Shown here piece after piece: positions 1 through 9,708 of a stretch of 64,000 nucleotides of DNA. The position numbers and the translations under genes were made by a program. The notes under the pieces were generated by a model. That model was not told the origin of the DNA. It searched no databases and worked only from the letters and a program-made list of their open reading frames with translations. Location: assembly GCA_017654735.1 (NCBI GenBank), contig JADPYG010000088.1, forward strand, positions 2,294,001 to 2,358,000, given 5' to 3'. This DNA comes from Vishniacozyma victoriae (lineage: Eukaryota; Basidiomycota; Tremellomycetes; Tremellales; Bulleribasidiaceae). Position 1 is the first letter of the stretch. Each line of letters opens with the position of its first letter.

Positions 1-360
1 TCACTACTCACCTCATCATTCTTCCACACCCTCTCTCCCTTCATCTTCGCCCTACCTCAAGATGAGCCAGTATTGGAGATGAGCCTTGAGGAAGTGGTGT
101 CGACAATGTACCCAAGCTGGTTTACTGAATGTGCAAATCTCCTTTGGTTCCTATACGAGCTAGACACGGAGAATAAAACTGGAATCAGGGATGCGGCGAC
201 ATTATCAAAGATCAAGGCGGATTGGTTGGATCCAATTACTCAACGCGTCGGAGAGTGGAGTAGGGATGCGGAGAGTGGGGAAGAGGAGGCTAGGGTTGGG
301 TTTGTGATTCAGAGATTGGTAGACGCGCTCGAGAGGGCTCATCAGACTATTGGACGTTAA
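1..360 (+). CDS. C-terminal fragment of an unrecognised protein (5' end outside window)
   Basis: The frame ending in the TAA at 358-360 is open all the way to base 1, so this is the last exon (or part of it) of a gene that begins to the left. The first in-window Met (73) need not be the start. About 119 codons are visible. They are mostly helical-looking and include an aromatic stretch (PSWFTECANLLWFLYELD) and an acidic C-terminal half ending in ALERAHQTIGR. I do not recognise the family. HEAT-like helical proteins such as Tti2 are a guess I cannot support. It is convergent with the GIS2-like gene. Confidence 0.6.
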   Translation, partial: SLLTSSFFHTLSPFIFALPQDEPVLEMSLEEVVSTMYPSWFTECANLLWFLYELDTENKTGIRDAATLSKIKADWLDPITQRVGEWSRDAESGEEEARVGFVIQRLVDALERAHQTIGR

Positions 361-872
361 CAGGGACATGATTAGGGCAGGAACGATAGAGAAACCAGGA
401 TAGAATGTAGATAACGATACGCCATGACTGTGATGAAACCGATTATCAAAGCTTTAATGTCTGCCAGTACTGCGGATGACATAGTATCTGTATTTCTAGT
501 CTACTACAGCTATACCCCTGTGTTCAGCCAACTCGACGCACCACATCGCCGAGTCCCTGAGTCCCTGCGACGCTGATCCCATCGCACCACTCAGCCAGAT
601 CACACCACAGCCATCAGCAAGTCAGACAGCAGCACCAACATCGCGCCGCACAAAAAGATCGAACCGCAACCCCTTCATCTTCATCGTCACGACTACTACC
701 CTACACGCCAAACTACGCCAGGATGTGCACAACTAACTTCGACTACTTCATGGACCAAGAGAGGACCACGATTCTTCTTTTTACTTTTTACTGATACTGA
801 ACTGGATGATTTTAACGAACTGAAACTGAAATTGGAATTGATGGTGAAATCGAATCGAAAGTGTCGAAGCGA
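361..872. other. Convergent intergenic region
   Basis: This gap lies between the stop of the left-edge gene and the stop of the minus-strand zinc-knuckle gene. No convincing ORF or RNA gene is visible. It should hold the two 3' UTRs and polyadenylation signals. Confidence 0.5.
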
Positions 873-1999
873 TTAAGCGGCGGGGGCATCGTTGCCACCG
901 GCGGCGGGGCAGGCGGAAGAGATGTGTCCGACCTCACCACAGTTGTAGCACTATTATCAGCTTCGTCGAAAGTTACAGCACGATTAGGTTACAGTTCGGC
1001 CAGCCTCCTGAGGGCACTCTCGGGAGATGTGTCCTTCCTGACCACAGTTCTGATTGTCAGCACTGACATGATCAAGGCGCTATTGATGACTCACGTAGCA
1101 CTTCTTGGGTCCACCGAATCCTCCGGCACCACCGAAAGCTCGCTGTCCACCACCGCCACCACCGGATGGGCAGTCTCGGGAGATGTGGCCAACACCACCA
1201 CAGGTCTGATCATTAGCTTTTGGTCTTGACGGAGGAAATGCAAGCTTACGTAGCATGACTTGTTGCCCTGGAATCCACCACCGAACTGCTGTCCACCTCC
1301 GTAACCTCCACCGAAGCCACCCTGCTGTCCGTCACCAGACTCGGGGCACATTCGGGCCTAGCTGTCAGCTATGACCGGTACGAAGGAAGAAGGGTAGCTC
1401 ACGATGTGACCGGGCTTGCCGCATCGGTAACATTCTCCACCACCACCACCGGCAGCTCCACCGAAACCGGCACCGCCAGCAGCGGGTCCAGTGGGGCAGG
1501 CAGAGGCGATGTGTCCCTCCTGTCCACAGGTGTAACAAGACTTAGCCTTGGGGGTAGGGCACTGGATGTCAGCTAATGGCCAATTTTCAGGCTGGGAAGC
1601 TGACCTCTCGGGACAAGTGACCTTGCTGACCACATCCGTAACAGGTAGGGGCGCCAGACTGGGGGCAGGCAGCAGCGACGTGGCCGGCTATTAGACGTTA
1701 GTAAATATTCCAAACGGAGATCTGGGTCAGTCTTCAAGTGATGATGCGGTAGAGCAGTGTGGTGCAGCGGTATAGACAAATAATGATGGCATGATTCTCT
1801 TCCTCCCGCCCCTTGCGATGGCAAGGAGGGAAAAAAGAATGTAAAAGGGTGCTAATGTACGGCTCGCTCTCGCTCACTCGCACACCGCACCACACCACAC
1901 ACGTTCACGCATCACCACTCGAAGAGACACCCACGCGTCATCCTGGAAAATAAACTAACGTTGACCGCAGTTGAAACATCCTCGAGGTCCTCCGAACAT
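873..1999 (-). CDS. GIS2: CCHC zinc-knuckle nucleic-acid-binding protein (GIS2/CNBP family)
   Basis: Spliced minus-strand gene. It starts at the ATG at 1999 (MFGGPRGCFNCGQ), and exon 1 is 1960-1999. A 272-nt first intron (1688-1959) follows, then exon 2 (1605-1687) and several more exons, ending at the TAA at 873-875. The product has seven CX2CX4HX4C knuckles, for example CFNCGQPGHVAAAC, CYGCGQQGHLSREC, CYTCGQEGHIASAC, CYRCGKPGHI and, last, CYNCGEVGHISSAC. Gly-rich linkers separate some of them. Yeast Gis2 and human CNBP also carry seven knuckles. The family binds G-rich single-stranded DNA/RNA and polysomal mRNAs and affects translation and stress granules. Two introns fall at the same place, directly after the Cys-Tyr that opens knuckles 5 and 6. 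Divergent from the gene starting at 2348. Family certain, minor exon edges less so. Confidence 0.9.
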
Positions 2000-2347
2000 T
2001 TTATTTGATTTTTGGGTTGTTGAAAAAGGGTAAGTCTGGATTGGTAAGCGATTATTCTTGAATAGTATATGTGCGAATTTGATCGATGGGCGTGTAATGT
2101 TGATCATGTACAGGGATAGGTGGGGATGATAGGGATGATGACTTACAAAGGTTAAAGAGTGATATGAAGGAAAGGAAATCAGCTGCTCCTTCTCTCGTGT
2201 GTTAGTAGTACAGGGGATCGCGGTATCTAAAATTCCCCCTCGGTAATATCCGGTGAACTATCAATGTGGCGCTTCAACTATCACAGTATTACAAGCTGTA
2301 TTTTGATCTACAGTGCCTATCTTGCTCTATCTCACTTCACAGAGGTC
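2000..2347. promoter_or_regulatory. Divergent promoter region, GIS2 / zinc-cluster gene
   Basis: This 348-bp stretch separates two outward-facing start codons (1999 on minus, 2348 on plus), so it should hold both promoters. No clear TATA box or named operator could be assigned by eye. Confidence 0.45.
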
Positions 2348-4139
2348 ATGGCGGTAGAGAGGGTACATCGTACTGTGTATCAATGGGGAACCGGGCCTGT
2401 GACCAAAGGGCGGGAGGTAAATAGGATCATACTCAACACTGCATCAGAGGTTGACTTTTCCTCTAGGCCCGATACCATCAGAGTCTCGATATGCGCCAAA
2501 TGGTCAGGGAGGAGAGATGTGATCAATGCGTTCGTGAAGACATCGGCTGCTATGTCACGAATCGACTAAACTTGAAAAAAGGAAAAGGCTGCTACCGCTG
2601 TCAGGACGCGAAGTACTGTTCTCTTGGCCTTCACGACCGAGAGGACATCGACTATCACGAACGATTGCCCACTGGCGAAATCTCCGAGGACATCCTGCAA
2701 CCTCAAACCCAGCCAATGGCCAAAGCCACCAAGGAGCATCGGACAGTCTATCCATTGGGGACTGGACCCAAAGGTAATAATCCGGATAGTAAAAAGACCG
2801 AGGTGAGTCCCGTCACCCTTGCAACGTCACACTCTGCTGATGGCTATAATAGTTGATATACTACAATGACGGCGACTTTCGACAGCTTATCACCAAGGAT
2901 GCATGCTCCCGATGCATTGAGAGGAAAGTCGCATGTTTCGTGACGATGGAAATAGGCTCCAACCGAAGAAGTTGTTGCTCATGTGGAGATAAGTCATCGG
3001 CGGCATCCAAGTGTTCTCTAAGTACGGCTGCTCGACGGGACATCATTTACCACGAATTGTTGCCCAGCGGTGAACCTTCGGAGGACGCTCTGGTACCCCG
3101 TGTAGCTTATTGCTCTCGAGAGGCTACCATAGCCAGGAAGGCATATGCGGATGGACTCATATCCCGTATTCCCGATCATGTACCTACCGGGCCCAAAGTC
3201 CATCTCCGTCACAAGGATACGGGCTCGATAACCGCTCAAGCTACCGCTGCCACCACTCAGGCAGTCGTCACGCCTTCCGTTGCATCGGGCTCGACAAGTG
3301 CTCCTGATCTCACGCTGAGACGTTGCAAGCTCACCGAACCAGCACTCCGACAGAAGTCGGCCGAGCGAGCTCTCGAAGAACGACTGGACCCAGCTTCGGC
3401 CTCGGCAGAGCGCGACCAAGCATCCGGCCCAAAGAGTATCTCTCCCGCACCGGCGACAATCGGCTTCACCCAATCATCTGATTCATCCGAAACATCCTCC
3501 CCATCTTCCTCTGTCATTGAGCTAGAACCAACTGTTCCAATTGCCGCCTCCAAATCAAGCCGTGTAGCAATACTGTCCTCAGACCCGGCGACCCTCGACC
3601 GCGATGTATCACCCGAATCTTCCTCCTCACCGCCTAGAGTGTCATCCGAGATCGTCTTCCATCTTATAGCTATCAATAATTCGAAAGATCCGAGGGCACA
3701 TGAAGCTTCAACACTCGATTTCGGCCAGCGTCAAATGACAGTCCAGGTGCACAGTGACCAATACGATGGACCGAATTTCGACTACGGACCCGAGACCAGA
3801 GATTCTGCTGTACGAAGAGGGCCTGAAGCAGATAACCACTCCACCTCCGGCCACGAGGATTCCGATTCCGTCGGGACCGAAAACGAGAAACTCTTGAGGG
3901 AAATCGACGATATGGAAATAAAGAATGTCCGCATGAACGGTCAAATTAGGCGAAACCAGCTAAAAGCAAGCGCGAAGGTGATGAGGGAATTGAAGGGAGA
4001 TTCCGCAGATGAGAAAGACTTGGGACGGGAACTGCAAAAGAAATGGAGGGAACAAAAAGCACATAACGAAGAAAAAGAATGGCAGCTGGCTAAAAGTGAG
4101 GATCTTAATATTGCAATGTCTGCTGATTGCCAGGCTTGA
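2348..4139 (+). CDS. Lineage-specific protein with two tandem Zn2Cys6-like modules and a C-terminal coiled coil
   Basis: Three exons: 2348-2416, 2467-2802 and 2853-4139, joined by two phase-0 introns (50 nt each), giving about 563 aa. Module A (exon 2) has the spacing CX2CX6CX13CX2CX5C (CDQC...CYRCQDAKYC). Module B (start of exon 3) has CX2CX6CX12CX2CX9C (ACSRCIERKVAC...CCSC...). Both fit the Gal4-type binuclear zinc cluster loosely, and ACSRCIERKVAC fits well. Each module is preceded by an intron and by an HRTVY..GTGP segment, and followed by a motif like YHE.LP.GE.SED.L. The middle is Ser/Thr/Pro-rich and probably disordered. The last 90 residues are charged and heptad-like (ENEKLLREIDDMEIKN onward). 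A DNA-binding or regulatory role is inference; the function is unknown. Confidence 0.75.
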
Positions 4140-4561
4140 ACAGAGCCCCAGGTGCCTCGAAACGCAAACTAGGACAATATAGACGTGACACGCCTGATTA
4201 CGACCAACGACGATGATTACAAGACCGACGACAATGAAGAAGACAACGATAGTAACGACCTTGAGAGTTGGGATCGAAGCGGATAATCAATACTGCAACC
4301 CGACGCATCTTAATAGCGACTCCCGATTCAGCTCGACCTTATGACATCCACCTCTAATCCAAGCCAACACATTTATTCAGCTTGACACACCTTTCACCAT
4401 CTGCATCCGCATGGCATTCTCCACATTTCTAAATTGCACATCACATCGTACAGAAAGCAACGTACATTATGGTACAGTGTATGAAGAAGGCTGTTTACAA
4501 TGCATAACCATGCTGGACTACATACTATAGACTACTAATGATACAAGAGACTGTTGGAGTG
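4140..4561. other. Convergent intergenic region
   Basis: This gap between two converging stop codons shows no credible ORF, RNA gene or repeat. It is presumably 3' UTR sequence. Confidence 0.45.
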
Positions 4562-5790
4562 TTACCCCCACGGACCCATCCCGCCCATTCCGAATGCTTG
4601 AGGCGGCTGGTCGATCAGCTCTACTCTTCATCAATCACGATGGACTCACATATGCTCCCGCTGGCATCATTGGGTTCATGAACGGTGAGAATGGCATTCC
4701 CTACTCAAGTTAGATCATGTCGAAGCGATCAGGAAGAGACTGACGCTGTTGATCCCCATTGGACCTCCTACCGGTGGAAATCCCCCTCTCCAGCTATCTG
4801 TCAGCTGAAAACCTGAAAAATTGGGGGGATGTACTAATTCTGACTGATCGGATCTCTAGCTCCGGCAATCCGTGGTGGATCAGGTCTTGGAGGTGTTGGT
4901 TGCATCTGTGTAACTGGAGGTGGGATCTGCGGGGCATTCTGATCATACCCCATTGAAGCGGTATCGTACCCATGCTGGGCCTGTTGTGGGTATGGACTCC
5001 CACTGGGTATTGTTCCCCTTGACATTGGTGGTGAGAGGATTTGGGGAGTTGGTGTAGAGCTCGTCGTAGTTGATTTCTTTTTGCTAGAATAATAACTTCT
5101 CATCTGATGTTGATGTTTATGCCCTTTCCCACTTGGCGTGGGAGCAGGAGTGGTGGGATTCGTATTGGTGATTGTATGTCTTGACGGTGGGGCCGGTCTC
5201 TCGGAATGGGTATGATGTCGATGAGGTGAGGATGAACATGAACATCTTGATAATGATTGGCCAGCACTGGAAGTTTGCTCTCGACTGTTATGAGATGATC
5301 CACTAGCAGCACAAGAGGGGTCGTGGTCGAGAGTAGCAGGTGCTGACTTGCTCCCCTTGCCCATATCCTCGGGGTCGACGTGTGCTCGCCACGACTGGAT
5401 CCGAGATTCTTGAATGGGCGATAGAAATCGAGATGAGGGTGTGGAAGGGGTTGTGGGCGTATGGTTATTTGGAGTCTGGGGCGGATGGGGGATTTGAGGG
5501 TGATTAGGGTAGCTCTTATCCTTCATTCGTGGATAAGTGGACGGCATTGGTGGCGAGTTGTTGTTGGGTGATGAGTCGGGTCGTGTGAAAGGTAGATGCT
5601 GTGCTGCGCAGTCTGCTTCAGACTAACGTAGATGATGTGACAAGTTGCCTCGGGTGGTGGTACAAGTCGTGTATAGGGACTGCGTGATGAGCGGGCTCCT
5701 TACAGACTCGGACTCAAACAGCGAGATGTCGATAAAGTATAATGTAAGACTCACAACCTGCCTGATGAGGGAATCTATCTCTTCTCCCAT
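4562..5790 (-). CDS. Pro/Ser/His-rich, probably disordered hypothetical protein
   Basis: Five-exon model on the minus strand: exon 1 5755-5790 (MGEEIDSLIRQV), exon 2 4845-5622, exon 3 4745-4797, exon 4 4650-4700 and exon 5 4562-4606, with the stop TAA at 4562-4564. The introns are 132, 47, 44 and 43 nt, all GT...AG. The frame stays open across every junction, and exons 3-5 join into a Gly/Pro/Met-rich tail ending GMGGMGPWG. The bulk is low-complexity (TPNNHTPTTPSTPSS, His-rich HRHHTHSE, PTPPRPDPPR). No domain is recognisable. The small first exon is the least certain part; the long second exon is the most certain. Confidence 0.6.
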
Positions 5791-7487
5791 GTATATGCCT
5801 CTTCTCTCGCTCCACCCCTCGTCCCACTTTTCCCCGATTGAGATAACGCAAAAGCCTGTGAATGACTACCTTATATTCCGAGACCCTTCTCTTCCATTCA
5901 ACAACCTTTCATCGCAGGTTCCGCGTCTCTCGGCGGTAGGCGTCTAACCAAAGAAGAGGGCAAGGCGAGAAGGTTCCGCCTTCTGAAGTTGCGGTATGTG
6001 GGACAAAGAGGGATAGACGCTTGAGCTCTCCTTTTATAGGTTGATCCATTGTATGGCCGTTATAGCCGGTACGGCTCTCTTCTGATGCCTCGAGATGTGG
6101 GGAATGATGCGCGGCCGTGTGGGAGTAAGTAGGAGAAAGGAGAAAAATACGAGGAAGAGAGTAAGGGGGAAGGATCAGCAGTGCCGTGGAGCAACAAGGG
6201 GGATCGACGGTGAAAGGAGGAAAGTGGTGCTAGATGGGCATCCGAGTAGGGCGGGGGACGAGAGAAAGGTGAGAATGGGATGGAAGGGGTATAGGGGTGA
6301 GTCATGATTCGCACCGCAATGATCGGGGAAATCACCAGATATAACGACATATTTCGTGGTTGATGGTGCGGCTGCGAATAGCCGTAGGTCCTTTGAATGT
6401 CGTGCTTGCGGTTTGGTCGGAAGATATCGGACGTTGGGAGTCATCTGTTGCACATAGGCTCGGAGTCAGTCGGTGATCAGTACTGTATATCATCAGCATC
6501 TTGCCCCGGTCGATGTTTGACCTTCCCACTTAGTGACCGTTACTTCAATGAAGTAGCCGCACTTATTACCGTGTGCCCACCCATCAGAGTACCCTGACGG
6601 GATAGCCCCGACAAATGATTGCTCCGAAAGGACTTGAACCAGCTGTATCTCCAAACGAGAAGGACAGAATATCCATTCTCGCGAAGCGCCCTTGGTTAAA
6701 GTTCGCCTGAGCAGAAAGCTAAGTTACGCCTTCCATATACACACAAACCCACTTTCCCCACTACCGGCCCAGTCGGAGCACACCATTACCTCTTACCTTC
6801 CAACGAACACTCCCTCCTCCTTTGTGAACAATTGAAAAAGGATCGCTATTCTCCAATCACCTATTATTTAACGGTTGAAAGGCCTCCCTGGTCCCTTAGT
6901 ACACAAAAGAGCGGACTTGCACTGCGTTCAGGATCACATATATACCCGAGTAGCATCTCTTGGCCTCTTATTCTTGTTTGTCGAGATTCGTTTATATAGA
7001 AGCGAGTTGACTACTACATCATATTCAGTACCAGGATTACCATCCTACCATCACGTGAGTTCTACTGGATCTTTTTACACCCCAGCCTCGTATGTCATGG
7101 GCATGGTATCAGGACAAGGGAATGCTTGGCTTGAGGGGGAGTGATGAGTCAGATGCTGGGGGGGGGGGGGCATGTTGATTACCCTAGTTTACATCAGTTC
7201 CTGTTCCAGTTGTCTCTTGTCTCTGTTTAAACCCCCGATCGCTGATATAGTTACCCTTATTTCAACCCTTTCTACCCTCATATAACCCTACATTCCCTCT
7301 GACGTCACGCTATACCATATTGAACCGATCTATCCGGTCAACCAACCACCTTCGGTCTCACCTTCTCTTGCCGTAAATTCACTACCAACCGGATACGCAC
7401 TCGTACATTACTCAACCCTTCTCTTCTTTTCTCTTTCTCATCTCACTTCCTTCATACATCCCACTTCTTCACTACAGCCAATACACG
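5791..7487. other. 1.7-kb divergent intergenic region
   Basis: This gap lies between the start of the Pro-rich gene (minus) and the DUF89 phosphatase (plus). Short ORFs occur on both strands, but none has intron-compatible extensions or recognisable content. It contains a 13-nt G run at 7158-7170. A pyrimidine-rich stretch (about 7180-7480) precedes the phosphatase start and probably belongs to its promoter and leader. Confidence 0.5.
7158..7170. repeat. Poly-G homopolymer run
   Basis: Thirteen consecutive G residues lie about 320 bp upstream of the phosphatase start codon. This is a simple mononucleotide tract, prone to length change and sequencing error. Confidence 0.9.
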
Positions 7488-9506
7488 ATGGCAGACAAAC
7501 ATCCAAGTGCTAAAGCACCTCAGAAGACTGTCGTAAGTCTATTATCAACCCTCCCCCACCTACACGTGCATAAACTGGTTGTAGGCGGTCGCTTACGATT
7601 AGCTCAACTTGGGCAATCTTCCTCCCAAGCTCAAGCCTGAGGCTATGAAGGCTAGCGCTAGCGTGAGTCATCTTATCGCATGCATAGGAGTATAGACTGA
7701 TTAGGTAGCAATACCCTCGAACTCCTTCGCGAGTCAACCCTAGTAAGCTACGAACTCCTGGTACTCAAGAACATAGCTGACATCCCAGACCAGCCTCCTT
7801 GGCCCGCATGTACGCCTCTCCTCCCATGCGTCCTACTCTTACTGACCTACAGACCGAGGATACCATGAGTACTCCTTTGCTCACGTAAGTTCCCTACACC
7901 TTCCTATCAACCTCGCTGACAAGCAGGCTACTATGGGTGTCCGACTCCCTACCATTCTCGGTAAAGCCATCGACGATGTCTGGAAGACCTTGAACCAGGA
8001 GCACGATGAAGAGCGAGTCGTCGACCTTATCAACTGTATCCACCGATTGGAGGCTCTCATGAACGATCTTCATGAGAACAGCAAGTTGAGGCCTATCATC
8101 GATGATGGTGCTGGAGATATCGCTCTCTGGAACAAGGTAAGCTACAAATTTCAGTTCGTGACACGTAGCTAATCAACAGGAAATCGCAAAGTACTTCCGA
8201 GGAAAAGACTTTATGAACGCACCATGGTTGTTCGCCGAGGCTTACAAGTACCGAAGACTGAGGGAGTGTTTCTCTCTCTCCAAGTTCTGGGTTGACTACG
8301 GTATGTCTCATCTTCACTTTGATGATCTCTGGCTGAAATAGTAGATGTCTTCTTCCGACAAAAGTGCGACACCTTCTCGCGATCCAACCAGGCCGTCTTT
8401 GAGCTTTCCCAGCGATTCTCTACCCCTCACAAGCACGAGGAGGGACTTTCTGAGGCTCAGAAGCTCGAGAAGAACAAGCTCATCTTCCTTGAGCTCACCC
8501 AGGGTGAGTTCCTGCATAAAACATGTGAAAGTAAACTAACGAGTAGTCTGTCTCTGGGGTAACTCTACCGACTTGTCTCTCCTTATCGACATGACCGAGG
8601 ATGATATCAAAAAGCTCCAGTCTACCGGTGGAGAACACCTTGCTGCTACCGAAAAGAACATTCTCGGAAACGACTTGCACAAGCTTGCCGATTACGCCAT
8701 GACTCTCAAGAACGGCCGAGTTGACTTCATCTTGGACAATGCCGGTACGTCCGCTGTAATGGCCGTGACCGCGGACCAGCTGACAATCAGGTTTCGAGCT
8801 TTACTGTGATCTGGTCTACGCCGATTGGCTCATCCAGTCCGGTACCTGCTCCCAGGTCATCTTCCACGGAAAGAAGATCCCTTGGTTCGTCTCTGATGTC
8901 ACCAAGCGGGACTGGGATTGGATCCTCAACTCTTGTGTCTACGGTCAGCTCTTTGAGGACGCTTCCGAGGCCGAGTGGGATTCGCTCCGAACTCTTGGTC
9001 ACCGATGGAAGCAGTACGAGAAGGAGGGCAAGTGGAGGTACGAGGCCCACCCCTTCTGGTGCACTGGATACACCTTCTGGGACTTGCACTCGGAGGCACC
9101 CGATCTCTTCCAGCACTTGTCCGAGTCCGACTTGGTCATCTTCAAGGGAGATCTCAACCACCGTAAGCTTAAGCTGTCCGTCTGTGGCTGCAATAGCTGA
9201 TGAGCAGGAAAACTCACTTACGATTGTCATGCTCCCCTCGACACTCCATTCTCTGCCGCCATCGGACCCCTCGCTTCCGAGCCAGGAGCCCCCCGAGTCG
9301 CTTCGCTCCGTACCATTAAGTCGGACGTCGTCGTCGGTATCCCATCCGGAGTTGGCGAGAAGCTTGACGAGGAAGAGCCAGGATGGAAGATCTCTGGTAA
9401 ATACGTAAGTACCCCATACTACTACTCCACGGGAACAACAACTGATGTTCAGGCTGTTGTCCTTCTTTCCGAAGGTCGACCTGGAGAAGCTCCTCAGTTC
9501 GCCTAA
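7488..9506 (+). CDS. DUF89 / ARMT1-type damage-control phosphatase (yeast Hrt2/YMR027W family)
   Basis: Twelve-exon model: 7488-7532, 7603-7662, 7709-7742, 7789-7809, 7853-7884, 7927-8136, 8180-8300, 8345-8503, 8547-8744, 8791-9162, 9208-9404 and 9453-9506. The joined N-terminus reads ...RGYHEYSFAHATMGVRLP, matching the family's usual SFA..T...R.P entry. The metal-site motifs of subfamily III follow: LDNAGFELYCDL, the Asp of WFVSDV, and FKGDLNHRKLTYD. Family members are Mn/Co-dependent phosphatases that hydrolyse damaged or side-product sugar phosphates such as fructose-1-phosphate. The carboxyl-methyltransferase activity once proposed for human ARMT1 is disputed. The protein is probably cytosolic, since no signal peptide is seen. 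The 5' third is split into very small exons (21, 32 and 34 nt). Confidence 0.9.
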
Positions 9507-9708
9507 GCGTCTGATGTTTATGTGGCTCGATTTGAAATGACTGTTGAGTAAAGATGAGGAGTAACGTGATTTTGTTAGAGAGGTATATATCAATATGTAT
9601 CTCGATGCCGAAGCTATCGCCGTCTAAATGGATCTTCGCAAAGCTTGAGCGATGCTCCCAGACTGGGCAAGAAATATGTTGAATACATGCAGCTTCAAGA
9701 TGATCAAT

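Noticed and set aside
6618..6712. tRNA-like element on the minus strand: B-box match GGTTCAAGTCC and a partly pairing acceptor-like stem (TGCTCAG with CGGAGCA).
   Set aside because: No A-box or D-arm is recognisable, the T stem has at least two mismatches and no sensible anticodon loop forms. At best it is a tRNA relic; probably chance.
8787..9593. 268-codon minus-strand ORF across the DUF89 phosphatase gene.
   Set aside because: The plus strand encodes the conserved metal-site motifs through spliced exons. The antisense frame has no recognisable features.
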